In this document: positions 1 to 9,538 of the stretch, piece after piece | Layout: each line of letters opens with the position of its first letter | How positions within the stretch are numbered: position 1 is the stretch's first letter | NCBI RefSeq assembly: GCF_002019605.1 | Contig: NZ_KV917368.1 | Coordinates: 1,633,958-1,697,957 of the forward strand | DNA from: Alkalihalobacterium alkalinitrilicum | GTDB taxonomy: Bacteria; Bacillota; Bacilli; Bacillales; Bacillaceae_F | Direction: 5' to 3' | DNA length: 64,000 bases | Made by a program: the position numbers and the translations under genes | Notes under the pieces: generated by a model | Seen by the model: the letters and a program-made list of their open reading frames with translations, nothing else | Database searches by the model: none | Told to the model about the DNA's origin: nothing

Positions 1-1134
1 TTGTTCACGTTGTTTGTGTTTCTCTTCTTCTTTTTTAAATACCTCTTTCGCAGTCTTTATTTTTTCCACTGAACGGATGTGTTCAAGATTGGCATTCTCA
101 AGTTGAATATCCATCTCTTTTACTTCTTGATCTAGCTCATTATAATGTTCCTCATGCACTTCTAATTTGCTAGCTAACTCAGCTAATTTCAGTTGTTGTT
201 CTTTTTTATCAATTGCTGGACGCTTATTCTTTAGTGCTTCTTTTTGCTCTCGTTTCATATCAAGATGATCAAAACGTTCATTTATTGTTTTTGCATTATG
301 AAATTGGGTTGTTTTTTCTTGGAGTTGCTTATTCTGTTCTGTAAAATGCTTTTTCTGTTGTTCCGTTTCTTGTTGATAATAGTGCATTTCATGACCTAAA
401 GCTTCAAGAACTTGATGGGTATTGTAGTTTTCTTGTTCAATTACTTCACTAAAATGGGATTCTATCCGGTTTGGCAAGTTTTGTTTGATGCTTTTGATGT
501 GAAGATCGCGTTCTTGTTTTTGTTCTTCATACACTTTTTGTGATGAAACCCTATTTTCATTTAACTTTTCCGTCATTTGTTTAAAGAGGCCTGTTTTAAA
601 AATCTTTCGAAGGATTTCTTCTTTATCTTCAGTTTCAGAAGTTAATAATTTACGAAATTCTCCTTGAGGAAGCATAACAATTTGGCTAAATTGATCCTTC
701 GTTAGACCGATAATTTGCTGGAGTTTTTCATTCACCTGACTTACTGTTAAACGATCGACTAACAATGTTTCCTGATCTCCAGTAAGTTCATATAATTCAT
801 ATTTATCACCTGTGGCGGTTTTATTTGTACCTTTTATATGAGCAAGCTGTCTAAACACACGATAGGTTCGACCACGAAGTTCGAATTCAAAATCAACGGA
901 AGTATGATCATCGTCTGCTGCAAAATGACTTCTTAGCATCCTCGCATCATTACGGTCTTCTCCACTTGCCTCACCATATAATGCAAAGCAAATCGCATCA
1001 AAAATACTTGTTTTTCCAGCGCCTGTATTACCTGATATTACAAACAAACGGTGTTCATTTAGATCTCTAAAATCAATAACTTCCTTTTGCTTATAAGGCC
1101 CAAACGCAGTTAAAATAATTTTGATTGGTCTCAT
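1..1134 (-). CDS. sbcC: SbcC nuclease subunit, N-terminal part (cut by window edge)
   Basis: Reverse-strand frame open from an ATG at 1134 to the window edge, about 378 codons of a protein normally over 1000 residues. The product opens with a Rad50/SbcC-type ATPase head: a Walker A motif GNTGAGKTS near residue 35, then FDAICFALYGEASGEDRNDA. Further on is an SQIVMLPQGEFRKLL stretch typical of SbcC, followed by the start of a long Glu/Lys/Gln-rich coiled coil. SbcC pairs with SbcD to open hairpins and process double-strand ends. Its ATG overlaps the sbcD stop (ATGA), implying translational coupling. The C-terminal head lies outside the window. Confidence 0.95.
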   Translation of the reverse strand, partial: MRPIKIILTAFGPYKQKEVIDFRDLNEHRLFVISGNTGAGKTSIFDAICFALYGEASGEDRNDARMLRSHFAADDDHTSVDFEFELRGRTYRVFRQLAHIKGTNKTATGDKYELYELTGDQETLLVDRLTVSQVNEKLQQIIGLTKDQFSQIVMLPQGEFRKLLTSETEDKEEILRKIFKTGLFKQMTEKLNENRVSSQKVYEEQKQERDLHIKSIKQNLPNRIESHFSEVIEQENYNTHQVLEALGHEMHYYQQETEQQKKHFTEQNKQLQEKTTQFHNAKTINERFDHLDMKREQKEALKNKRPAIDKKEQQLKLAELASKLEVHEEHYNELDQEVKEMDIQLENANLEHIRSVEKIKTAKEVFKKEEEKHKQREQ

Positions 1135-2288
1135 TTTCTACCACCCTCTAATCTAATCGTTTCTTGTAATACTTCGCCAAAGAGTTGTTCTGTTTCTTTG
1201 GTAATGTCAGACCCTTTGACTTCTTTATAAAACGCTCTAAAGAGGGATAGTTCATCCATTTTTGATCGAGCCATTATTTCTGCATTTCCTTCATTTGTAG
1301 TTAAAAAGGAAATTACTCTTTCTACATGCATCGCATTCGGATAAACCGATCGAATACGCTCCATCGGTGATAATACAGGACTTTCATCTAATAATCGAAC
1401 AAACACATAATCCTCATTTCGTTCGTGCTTTTCAATTTCGTCCATTTTCCCTTCTACCGTTCGAACGTTTCTTTTGGGTTCGAGTAACCGTTTTTCAACC
1501 GAAATCTCACCTTGATCATCTATATCTACTACATAAAAGCCTTTTTTATGATGTTCTTCAGATATAGAATACTTTAATAGTGAACCCGCATAACGGATTT
1601 TCTCATTTCCAACATGATGAGCTTGATGCAAATGTCCTAACGCAGTGTAATGAAAACGATCAAATAGACTTGCATTTACATGTTCAGCACCACCAATTGC
1701 TAGTGGGCGTTCAGAGTCACTCGTATTCGGTTTTTCTTCGCCGAAAGGAGTTACGAAAGCATGTCCCACAAAAATATGTCTAGCCTTTTGATCCATATTC
1801 TCGACAATTTTATCGACGACAGCCTTCATCGCTTGATCGTGTGAACGAATATCTTCTAATTGTAATTCGTATTTAACTTTACTTGGTTCCGCATATGGAA
1901 CTAAATGAAAATGAACTTCTCCATGTTCATCTTGTAAAACAACAGGTTCAAACGTATTCGTAAATTGACCTATAATATGAAAACCGTTTGCTTTCATAAT
2001 TTTCCGACCAAAATCGAGACGCTCAGGACCATCATGATTTCCACCAATTGCAAGGACAGGAACTTTCAATTTTAAAACTATCGTTTCTAACACTTCATCA
2101 AGCAAATCAACAGCCTCAGTCGGTGGAATCGAACGGTCATATAAATCACCTGAAATGATCACCGCATCCGGCTCTTCTTTTTCAATTTCTGTAATAAATT
2201 GATCAAGTACATATTTTTGATCTTCTGTCATATAAACACCTTGTACCAACTTTCCAAGATGCCAATCAGCAGTATGGAAAAATTTCAT
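1131..2288 (-). CDS. sbcD: SbcD exonuclease subunit
   Basis: The 385-residue product is the Mre11-like metallophosphoesterase of the SbcCD hairpin nuclease. Metal-binding motifs are visible in order: HTADWHLGK at the N terminus, SGDLYDR near 50, GNHDGPERL near 85, and the GHAFV and LGHLHQAH histidine motifs further on. Length is normal for Bacillus SbcD. I chose the second ATG (2288): it gives the family N terminus MKFFHTADWHLG and has AAGGATGG upstream. An ATG four codons earlier has no ribosome site. It is followed directly by sbcC with a 4-bp overlap, so both are made from one transcript. Confidence 0.95.
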   Translation of the reverse strand: MKFFHTADWHLGKLVQGVYMTEDQKYVLDQFITEIEKEEPDAVIISGDLYDRSIPPTEAVDLLDEVLETIVLKLKVPVLAIGGNHDGPERLDFGRKIMKANGFHIIGQFTNTFEPVVLQDEHGEVHFHLVPYAEPSKVKYELQLEDIRSHDQAMKAVVDKIVENMDQKARHIFVGHAFVTPFGEEKPNTSDSERPLAIGGAEHVNASLFDRFHYTALGHLHQAHHVGNEKIRYAGSLLKYSISEEHHKKGFYVVDIDDQGEISVEKRLLEPKRNVRTVEGKMDEIEKHERNEDYVFVRLLDESPVLSPMERIRSVYPNAMHVERVISFLTTNEGNAEIMARSKMDELSLFRAFYKEVKGSDITKETEQLFGEVLQETIRLEGGRK

Positions 2289-2340
2289 TAAGAGCACCAT
2301 CCTTTTTTTAGTGAATTGGTAAATTTGGAATCATTACCGA

Positions 2341-2400
2341 AAAAATAGCCTGAAATCAGTGAACAAGTTTATGTTCTCGTTCATTTCAGGCTATTTTTTC
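2341..2400 (-). terminator. Bidirectional intrinsic terminator
   Basis: A 17-bp perfect inverted repeat (2341-2357 and 2384-2400) with core AGCCTGAAAT / ATTTCAGGCT, flanked by A6 on one side and T6 on the other. It can end transcription from the flavodoxin-like gene to the right and insulate sbcDC. Confidence 0.8.
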
Positions 2401-2569
2401 AACCTTTCAGTTCCTGAAATGCATGTTAAATTAACATTTCAAACGGTGAGGCAAAAATTAACGTATCAACAGTTTTATATAAGGCTTGCAAAAAGTACCA
2501 TTGTACTAAAAATATTTGTTATGTCTCTCCTTTGTAGTTGATAATATTCTGAAGTGTCTATTATTTCTA

Positions 2570-3055
2570 TTAATCCTTCAGATGAAAGCTATTGGCAAAT
2601 TCCTTTATAGAATTTTCATTTAGGTTGGAAACGTCACTACTAATGCCTTTTATTTTTTTTATAATTTGTCGCTCTAAAAAGTTCATTTGCGAAAATAATA
2701 GTTCACCACCGAACAGGCCATTCACTTTGGAATGTTCTCGTAACTTTAGAGGATATACCGCATTAAACTGCTGCTTTGCTAACTCTCCTTCGTTCATACA
2801 ACAAAGAAATAACCCAATGTTTTTCATCAGCAATGTCTCGAAATGGGCATCTATAAACTGTTTCACTTTCCTTTGAATGGAACCCATATGAATGGATCCA
2901 CCAATAATAATTCGATCGTACAGTTGGAAATCTAGTTGTGGTTCGCCTTTATTCAAATCTACTAGATCAATCTCACCATCAAAATATTTACATAGAAGCT
3001 GCGATGCCTTTTCAGTTGTCCCATGTGAAGAACTAAAAACAATTAAATACTTCAT
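2570..3055 (-). CDS. Flavodoxin-domain protein (HemG / Flavodoxin_5-like)
   Basis: The 161-residue protein has the flavodoxin FMN phosphate loop at the N terminus (FSSSHGTTEKAS, residues 7-18) and a second glycine-rich loop, IIIGGSIHMGSIQRKVKQF. This arrangement is typical of the HemG-type protoporphyrinogen dehydrogenase / flavodoxin-domain family. The fold is well supported. The substrate is not: Gram-positive homologues are usually only annotated as flavodoxin-domain proteins. It is a single gene, divergent from the glutathione peroxidase gene, with a terminator at 2341-2400 downstream. Confidence 0.75.
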   Translation of the reverse strand: MKYLIVFSSSHGTTEKASQLLCKYFDGEIDLVDLNKGEPQLDFQLYDRIIIGGSIHMGSIQRKVKQFIDAHFETLLMKNIGLFLCCMNEGELAKQQFNAVYPLKLREHSKVNGLFGGELLFSQMNFLERQIIKKIKGISSDVSNLNENSIKEFANSFHLKD

Positions 3056-3285
3056 ATGTAATCCTCCGCAATATCTACTATCAGCTTTAATTTATATATG
3101 ACAGCATAGTCTTTCAATTTGTCGCATCTAATTTTGACTACGTTACTATTATCTTAAGAATATCTTAAGTATAATATATCTTCGATGATAGAAATACCAC
3201 ATTGTTTGAGTTGTACTTCTTAATGTACTATACTTTTACTGTATATAATTGGAATTTATTTTCCTCATGAAGAAGGTGGTCCATT

Positions 3286-3855
3286 TTGCGGTTACTCGTC
3301 TTTCTTTTGTGCTTTCTTTTAGTAAGTGCTTGCGGGCAACAAGTGTTTGTAAATGAAGGGAATGGTGATGAAGCGATGACAAAGAACTCTATTTATACTA
3401 TAAGTGTCACAACAGCTGATGGTAAAGAAAAAACACTCCAAGAATATGAAGGCAAAGTTCTCCTAATAGTTAATGTTGCATCAAAATGTGGGTTTACATC
3501 ACAATATGAACAACTTGAAACGATTTATCAAAAATATAAAGAACAGGGTTTTGAAATTCTCGCCTTTCCATCGAATGACTTTGGTGGACAGGAGCCTGGT
3601 ACGGTAGAAGATATTGTTGAGTTTTGCCAAGTGAACTATGGGGTTTCCTTCGAAGTTTTCGATAAAGTTCATGCAGGAAAAGAAGAAACTCATCCTTTGT
3701 TTCAGCACTTAATAGATTCTAATGAGCCAGTTCAATGGAACTTTGAAAAATTTCTAATTTCTCGTGATGGCGAGCTTCTTGAACGTTTTGAGAGTAAAAT
3801 AAAGCCAGATGACACTCTTGTTATTCAAGCACTTGAAGCCGCATTACAGCAGTGA
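3286..3855 (+). CDS. Glutathione peroxidase-family lipoprotein
   Basis: A 189-residue thiol peroxidase of the GPx family. It starts at TTG 3286, eight bases after GAAGGTGG. Residues 1-16 form a lipoprotein signal (LLVSACGQQ, lipidated Cys about 16), so the enzyme should be anchored outside the membrane, unlike cytosolic BsaA. The catalytic segment NVASKCGFTSQYEQL carries cysteine rather than selenocysteine. FPSNDFGGQEPG and WNFEKFLI follow, matching the Gln and Trp of the active site. It probably reduces hydroperoxides with thioredoxin-like donors (family knowledge). It is monocistronic, with a strong terminator at 3880-3927. Confidence 0.9.
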   Translation: MRLLVFLLCFLLVSACGQQVFVNEGNGDEAMTKNSIYTISVTTADGKEKTLQEYEGKVLLIVNVASKCGFTSQYEQLETIYQKYKEQGFEILAFPSNDFGGQEPGTVEDIVEFCQVNYGVSFEVFDKVHAGKEETHPLFQHLIDSNEPVQWNFEKFLISRDGELLERFESKIKPDDTLVIQALEAALQQ

Positions 3856-3879
3856 TATGGATTTTCTATAGCATTTTAG

Positions 3880-3927
3880 AAGTTTTAAGAAGCAAGTCGT
3901 AAAGTGGTTTGCTTCTTAAAACTTTTT
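3880..3927 (+). terminator. Intrinsic terminator after the peroxidase gene
   Basis: A 16-bp perfect stem (AAGTTTTAAGAAGCAA at 3880-3895, complement at 3909-3924) ends in a short T run. The opposite strand also ends in A/T, so it may work both ways. It overlaps the 3' edge of the dehydrogenase relic. Confidence 0.8.
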
Positions 3928-4152
3928 GGAAGGTAGAACGTTATCAAATGCCGTCTCATTTCCACCGATCATAATTGTCAACGTCCCCTGTTCAGTTCCT
4001 TCTGGTCCTCCGCTTACAGGTGCGTCTAAATAACGTATTTCTTTTTCACACTCTTTCTTAACGACTAATTGACTCGTATCAACCCCTACTGTTGTGAAAT
4101 CAATACAAATCGCATTAGACTTTACCTAATTAAGCACCCCTTCTAGATACAT
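3916..4152 (-). pseudogene. Relic of a 3-hydroxyisobutyrate dehydrogenase-family gene
   Basis: Translation of the reverse strand gives a continuous piece with the family hallmark RYLDAPVSGGPEGTEQGTL followed by TIMIGGNETAFDNVLP. It is preceded by MYLEGVLN, an in-frame TAG, and VKSNAICIDFTTV. This is the middle of an NAD-dependent beta-hydroxyacid dehydrogenase, from the end of the Rossmann domain to the substrate loop. The Rossmann start and the whole helical C-terminal domain are missing. No start or ribosome site is present. It is a dead fragment. Confidence 0.8.
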
Positions 4153-4269
4153 TCGGTACTTTAAATTAAAAACCTTAAAAAATACAAACAAATAAATTAT
4201 ACCATCTGCGGAAACAATAACCTTTAACATTACACATATCCAAAATGATTGATACTTAAGGAGAGAACC

Positions 4270-5667
4270 ATGGTACATTCCAATCAATTCCGTAAAGAAA
4301 AAGACACTATTGGCGAGATACTTGTTCCAACTACTGCCTATTATGGGTCACAAACCCAAAGGGCATTTGAAAATTTTCAAATTAGTGGTAAGCGCCTCCC
4401 TCGTTCTTTTATTAAAGCACAAGGAATTATTAAAGCTTCAGCCGCTCAAACAAACGTAGAGTTAGGGAAACTTCCTGAGAACATAGGAAATGCCATTATA
4501 GAAGCAGCAGATGAAGTGATACACGGAAAATGGGACCATCAATTTATTATTGATGTTTATCAAGCTGGAGCTGGAACGTCACAAAATATGAATGCCAACG
4601 AGATAATTGCCAATCGTGCGACAGAGTTATTAGGTGGGTCAATAGATCCTTCAATGAATACGTTTCGAGTACATCCGAACGATCATGTTAATATGTCTCA
4701 ATCAACAAACGATACTTTTCCATCTGCGCTCAATATAGCTGCAGTTGAAAATGTCGTTCAAAGATTACTTCCTGCTGTACTGCAATTACAACAAGAGCTT
4801 CAAAACAAATCAAATCAGTTTATGCACATTCTCAAAACAGGAAGAACTCATTTACATGATGCGGTTCCCATACGTTTAGGACAAGAATTCTCTGGATATG
4901 CAGGTACAATACAGTTTGGATACCGTCAAATCGAATCAACTGTCGATCCGCTTTATGAAATTGGTTTAGGTGGTAATGCCATCGGTACCCTGATTAACAC
5001 TCATCCAGACTATCCACAAAAAGTAATTGAAGAAGTTAGTAAACGTACGAACATGCCATTTCGAGCCCCTACCAACTTATTTAGCTTCATGCAAAATAGA
5101 AATGCTCCGATTCGTACGATGATAGCATTGAAGGAGCTCGTGATTCATTTAATCAAAATCACAAGTGATTTGCGCTTATTAAGCTCAGGGCCTCGAACAG
5201 GGTTAGCTGAAATTACGCTTCCTTCTGTGCAGCCAGGTTCAACCATTATGCCAGGGAAAGTTAATCCCGCTATCTTAGAAATGGTTCATATGGTTTGTTG
5301 CCAAGTGATCGGTTATGAAGCGGCCATCGCTACAGCAGGAATGGCAAGTCAATTAGAAATTAATGTCATGATGCCAGTGATTGCATATACCTTATTAGAA
5401 TCTATCGATATACTGTCAAATGCTATTCAAACATTAACCACAAAATGTATCAATGGAATTCAAGCTAATGAGGAAATATGTAAAAACTGGATGGAAGCGA
5501 GCTTGTCTTTAGTGACAGGGCTAAGTCCAACGATGGGGTATGATCTAACCGCACAAATTGGCATGCAAGCAGATACTGAAAATAAAACGTTAAAACAAGT
5601 ATTACAAGAATTAGGATTATTGACAGAAGAAGTTGAAAAAGCGCTTAACCCTGAAAAAATGCTCTAA
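4270..5667 (+). CDS. Aspartate ammonia-lyase / class II fumarase superfamily
   Basis: A 465-residue lyase. The superfamily signature is present as PGSTIMPGKVNPAI, with HPNDHVNMSQSTND and TGRTHLHDAVP as the other conserved active-site segments. Details such as YQAGAGTSQNMNANE, SSGPRTGLAEI and the C-terminal KCINGIQANEEIC region look more like aspartase (AspA) than fumarase C, so deamination of L-aspartate to fumarate is my preferred role. Fumarase or a related activity cannot be excluded. The ATG at 4270 has AAGGAGAG upstream; an in-frame TTG 21 bases earlier has none. No partner gene such as an asparaginase lies next to it. Confidence 0.8.
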   Translation: MVHSNQFRKEKDTIGEILVPTTAYYGSQTQRAFENFQISGKRLPRSFIKAQGIIKASAAQTNVELGKLPENIGNAIIEAADEVIHGKWDHQFIIDVYQAGAGTSQNMNANEIIANRATELLGGSIDPSMNTFRVHPNDHVNMSQSTNDTFPSALNIAAVENVVQRLLPAVLQLQQELQNKSNQFMHILKTGRTHLHDAVPIRLGQEFSGYAGTIQFGYRQIESTVDPLYEIGLGGNAIGTLINTHPDYPQKVIEEVSKRTNMPFRAPTNLFSFMQNRNAPIRTMIALKELVIHLIKITSDLRLLSSGPRTGLAEITLPSVQPGSTIMPGKVNPAILEMVHMVCCQVIGYEAAIATAGMASQLEINVMMPVIAYTLLESIDILSNAIQTLTTKCINGIQANEEICKNWMEASLSLVTGLSPTMGYDLTAQIGMQADTENKTLKQVLQELGLLTEEVEKALNPEKML

Positions 5668-5841
5668 TCCCATTTATTCATTTAACCATGTGAGCAATAT
5701 TCAAAACATAGTATGTAATATCATGACAACAAATCAACATAATCACTTCGGTGAAACATTGTTTAGGCGAACACACCCTAGACGTGCTCGCCTCCAAATC
5801 CTCTTCAATTTAATAAAAGATAGCTTAAAATGGATATCGAC

Positions 5842-6474
5842 CTATTTATAACAATATCCAGAAGGCTTTTCGGCTTTGTATTCATCGTTGTAGAGATCAT
5901 AGTAATACAACACTTTATCAACATAATTTTGACTATGGTTATATGCAAATACCGCTTTGGCAAGATCATCATTAGCTGCACCATGATCGGCTAAATATTT
6001 GGCAGCTGCGTTCGCAGAATCGACAACGTTAAAAGGGTCCGCTTTCCCGTTTCCAGAGGCATCCATGCCGTAACCACCATATTCAGAGATAAGTGCGATA
6101 TCGGTAATATCGACTTCATCTGTAATATCTCCTAAATCTGTTCCTGGATATCCCCATCCAACCCACGTTCTCGGCATGAACTGAAAGTGCCCAACCGCTC
6201 CGACTGAACTCACCATGGGGTCTACAGTTGAGAACCTCGTTTCAATGCGATGAATTGCGGCAAGTAATTTCCAGGGAATATCATATTTCTCCCCAGCTTC
6301 CTGATAGATCGGAATATAACAACTTGGAATTGAATTATCTTTAAATGAAAACTGGATTAAGCCTCTTTTTAATTCTGTTTGATAATGTAAAACCGTCACA
6401 AGAAGGAGAACGGCAAATACGAAGATTAACCGTCCTCTCATTGATTTTCTTTTTGATTTTTTCTTCTTCCCCAT
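5842..6474 (-). CDS. Membrane-anchored lytic transglycosylase / lysozyme-like protein
   Basis: A 210-residue protein with a very basic cytoplasmic start (MGKKKKSKRKSMRGR), one membrane segment (about 16-30) and an extracellular lysozyme-fold domain. The proposed catalytic glutamate is in AIHRIETRFS, followed by SSVGAVGHFQFMPRTWVGWG, DGNGKADPFNVVDSANAAAKYLA-like spacing and AVFAYNHSQNYVDKVL. This resembles the CwlT/SLT class that cleaves glycan strands of peptidoglycan. There is no accessory cell-wall-binding domain. It follows the helicase gene on the same strand after 35 bases and could be co-transcribed. Confidence 0.85.
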   Translation of the reverse strand: MGKKKKSKRKSMRGRLIFVFAVLLLVTVLHYQTELKRGLIQFSFKDNSIPSCYIPIYQEAGEKYDIPWKLLAAIHRIETRFSTVDPMVSSVGAVGHFQFMPRTWVGWGYPGTDLGDITDEVDITDIALISEYGGYGMDASGNGKADPFNVVDSANAAAKYLADHGAANDDLAKAVFAYNHSQNYVDKVLYYYDLYNDEYKAEKPSGYCYK

Positions 6475-6509
6475 TTGTTTTTACCTTTCGTATAATACTC
6501 TATTTCATT

Positions 6510-9071
6510 TTAATATTCATAATAGTAATCGTTTCTTTTATATCTAGATGAATAACAATCCTCACATATTGGAAATGAAAAGTCTAACTCTAACTTTGTC
6601 CCACATTTTTTACATTGTTTACTCATATTACGAACATCCGTTTTTAAACGTTCGTGTACGTCATCACTTATCTCTTCACGCACACGTTCCCAATACAGTG
6701 CTTCAGTTCGCCGATTTAATCGATATAAAAATAATAAGTGAAGTCCGACTGCTTTGTAAGACAACTCCACTTCTTCCAGACTACCCTTCTTAATTATCGG
6801 TTCTGGTAGTTCCTCCCCTTTTATTATCGCAGACATTGCTCTGCGCCATTGTTTTGTGAGTAATGACTCATTTGTTGAAAAAGGTAAATGTAAAAATCCA
6901 TAAAGGTCCATCATCGATAACCTTGCTTCAATTTGTGTACCACGGACCATCGTATATAATTCTCGTTCTTCAGATAATGTTGCTTTTTTCGTACCTTTTG
7001 GACTTTCGAATTTATTCCAAAGTTCAAAGAACGTTCCAAGTTCACGGTGATACTTTTGAAAGCGGTCAAAAACAGCGTTTGTTGGTGCAATGGCAAAAGT
7101 TGATACGAGCTCATCTTCTTGATCCAATAGACGTTTCATTCTTTTTATTTCTTTTGTAAAGGCTACTTTACCGACATCATAAATTCCTTTTCGCCCTGCA
7201 CGGCCGGCAATTTGCTTCACTTCTTGTGATGTTAGTCGCCGTCTCCTCGTACCATCAAATTTTTCGTTTTCTAAAAAAACAATTCGACGGATCGGGAGGT
7301 TTAATCCCATACCGATTGCATCCGTTGCAACGATAACCGTTGTCTCCCCGTCTATAAAACGTTGCATTTGTTTTTTTCTCGTTTCAGGAGGCATACTTCC
7401 ATAAATCATGCTGACGGAGTGGCCATTATTTTGGAGTTTAGAGGCCGTTTCTAGAACACGTCTTCTAGAAAAGCAAACAAGTGCATCCCCTTTCCTCGTA
7501 TTCTTCATACTAAATTCTTTCGATTCAACTTCAAGAGGAATTTCTCGATAGTATTTGTAAATTTCAATATTAGATTCTCCTAAAAGTTCGATAATCATTG
7601 TTTCGGCATTATGACTCGCAATGATATGAACTTCTTTTGCATTCGCCTTTGTAATGGCTTTAAACCATGAAAAACCACGATCGTTATCCGCTATCATTTG
7701 GGCTTCATCAATAACGACGATATCATAAAACTCTTTTTCATGGAACATTTCAACCGTACAGGAAATATGGTTAGCTCCTTCGATCTCCTTTTCCTCTTCT
7801 CCTGTTTTCAGATTGCACGGAACACCCTCATGGTTTAATTTATCAAAAATTTCAAGAGCCAATAAGCGGAGTGGGGCTAAATATAAACCACTCTTCCCTT
7901 CTTTCATTCGTTCTAAAGCGTGATGCGTTTTTCCTGTATTTGTTTCACCAATATGTAAGACATATTGAATATTCCTACCGAGCGATGGTCTATATTCACG
8001 TCCAAATATATCATCAAGCATTCGTTCTTCTAACGCTTTTTTTCGTTCAATTTCAGCTAATTCTTCTTCTTTTTTCCGTTCTCGATCTTCGAGATCATCT
8101 TCATATATTTTTTGATGACGTTCTAAATCAAAAGGAACGGTAGCAAGCTCAAGAAGGTCTGATACATATTCTTCTTGTATCCTATTGAAATAATCACTTT
8201 CAAGTGTATTAAAATAAACCGTTAGCATTTTCCTTAATGACCGTTGAGACAAATCTTTATTAAACTCCACCTTATACTGATCCAATAGCGACGGGGGGAA
8301 TTCCTTCATTATACTCCTTGCTACTAGGTTAGGAATATAACCTTCAATCAACTTCTCATAGGCATAGTAGTACGTTTCATATTCCCAGTGAAATTTTCGA
8401 TGAACAGCCCCAGTAAGTTCATCGAAAAAAGTAGCAACTGTCGAATAATTTGCTGGTTCGAACGGGCCTTCCTCAACCAATTTTTCTTCAATCTTAAATG
8501 GCGCAATGGCTGGATATTTCTGGTTGTTATCAAAATCATTCGCTAACTGGTTCGCAACATGGTATCTAACATACAGGTAAAAATGCTCATACTCTTCTTC
8601 GATCATACGTTGGGAGAAAGCTTCAATAGCTTCTCTAATATTACTTCTTTTTTCAGCGAGAAGTTCTTCTTCTTTCCTTTTTAAATACTCATCACGAATG
8701 CGGTGATAATGCGCTTCCCACTCTTTGTCATCACTAGAAAATGTTTCGGCAACCCAAGAAAGAGTATCAAACGGTTGATAAGTTCTCATTTCATTACGAA
8801 ATAAACGATTAATAAGCTTCCGATCGACTCCTTCAACTTCATAACCACTATCACTCAAATATGTTTTTTTCTCTCGTTTAGGTACATCATTTGTTACTTT
8901 AGTCAGCCATACATTAGTCCAAATTTGCTCAATACAATGACGTCGATCAACGATATATTGCTCATACGTCGGGAGTATTTCTTTTGCTTCAAGGTAACGA
9001 TCAATGTCATCATATATTTTCAGCTTCGTATGTTCAACTGCTTGAGGGTAAAGTTCAGTTAATCTACTCAT
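6510..9071 (-). CDS. SUV3-like superfamily 2 RNA helicase with C-terminal zinc ribbon
   Basis: An 853-residue protein. About 380 N-terminal residues are charged, helical and unassigned. Then come the helicase motifs: GETNTGKTHHALE (Walker A), APLRLLALEIF, VVIDEAQM (DEAQ box), FSRRRVLE, then ATDAIGMGLNLPIRRIVF and QIAGRAGRKG (motif VI). The motif style and the SUV3-like C-terminal segment match mitochondrial/bacterial SUV3 helicases. The last 35 residues hold a zinc ribbon (CKKCGTKLEL...CEDC). The start at 9071 has AGGGGG upstream; a further 17 in-frame codons have no ribosome site. Role in RNA turnover is inferred from the family. Confidence 0.85.
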   Translation of the reverse strand: MSRLTELYPQAVEHTKLKIYDDIDRYLEAKEILPTYEQYIVDRRHCIEQIWTNVWLTKVTNDVPKREKKTYLSDSGYEVEGVDRKLINRLFRNEMRTYQPFDTLSWVAETFSSDDKEWEAHYHRIRDEYLKRKEEELLAEKRSNIREAIEAFSQRMIEEEYEHFYLYVRYHVANQLANDFDNNQKYPAIAPFKIEEKLVEEGPFEPANYSTVATFFDELTGAVHRKFHWEYETYYYAYEKLIEGYIPNLVARSIMKEFPPSLLDQYKVEFNKDLSQRSLRKMLTVYFNTLESDYFNRIQEEYVSDLLELATVPFDLERHQKIYEDDLEDRERKKEEELAEIERKKALEERMLDDIFGREYRPSLGRNIQYVLHIGETNTGKTHHALERMKEGKSGLYLAPLRLLALEIFDKLNHEGVPCNLKTGEEEKEIEGANHISCTVEMFHEKEFYDIVVIDEAQMIADNDRGFSWFKAITKANAKEVHIIASHNAETMIIELLGESNIEIYKYYREIPLEVESKEFSMKNTRKGDALVCFSRRRVLETASKLQNNGHSVSMIYGSMPPETRKKQMQRFIDGETTVIVATDAIGMGLNLPIRRIVFLENEKFDGTRRRRLTSQEVKQIAGRAGRKGIYDVGKVAFTKEIKRMKRLLDQEDELVSTFAIAPTNAVFDRFQKYHRELGTFFELWNKFESPKGTKKATLSEERELYTMVRGTQIEARLSMMDLYGFLHLPFSTNESLLTKQWRRAMSAIIKGEELPEPIIKKGSLEEVELSYKAVGLHLLFLYRLNRRTEALYWERVREEISDDVHERLKTDVRNMSKQCKKCGTKLELDFSFPICEDCYSSRYKRNDYYYEY

Positions 9072-9238
9072 GAGAAGCCCCCTATCTATTATCCAATAGA
9101 ACATATGTATATTTATTCTCATCTCAATGTTTTTTTAGTATTACCTATTTAACTTAGTGCTGTTACGGGTCGATCATTACAACGTGACATTGTTTTGTTA
9201 TAATATATTAACCATACTGGTAAAAAGGAGATTTTTCA

Positions 9239-9538
9239 ATGAGCAAAAAGCAATTAGAAGAACAGATTATCCAGAATTTCCAACAGGATGAACAAATGAT
9301 GATTCTCGTGTTTGCCCAATGGTGCGTCAACCACGACTTAAAGCCTGAAGAACTATACTTAAGAGCTTACCCTAATCAAGAAAGTAATCCAGCTTTACAA
9401 CAAGCATTAAAATTAACAGTTACTAAAGAGGAAGCAGGCCCAATTGACAATGATACAGTTCTAGGCATATTATCGCTTTTTGGAAATGATGATCTCGCAT
9501 TTATCGTTACTGAAGAGATTAACAAACAAAAGCTTTAA
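9239..9538 (+). CDS. Small conserved protein of unknown function
   Basis: A 99-residue acidic, Gln-rich protein starting MSKKQLEEQIIQNF, with a good ribosome site (AAAAGGAG). It has no signal peptide, membrane segment or cysteine pair. The composition suggests a small helical cytosolic protein. I do not recognise a family. It stands alone between the helicase and Nudix genes, divergent from the former. Confidence 0.7.
   Translation: MSKKQLEEQIIQNFQQDEQMMILVFAQWCVNHDLKPEELYLRAYPNQESNPALQQALKLTVTKEEAGPIDNDTVLGILSLFGNDDLAFIVTEEINKQKL

Noticed and set aside
5668-5841. Terminator near 5765-5795 (GGCGAACAC / GTGCTCGCC)
   Set aside because: One mismatch, a long loop and no T tract on either strand.
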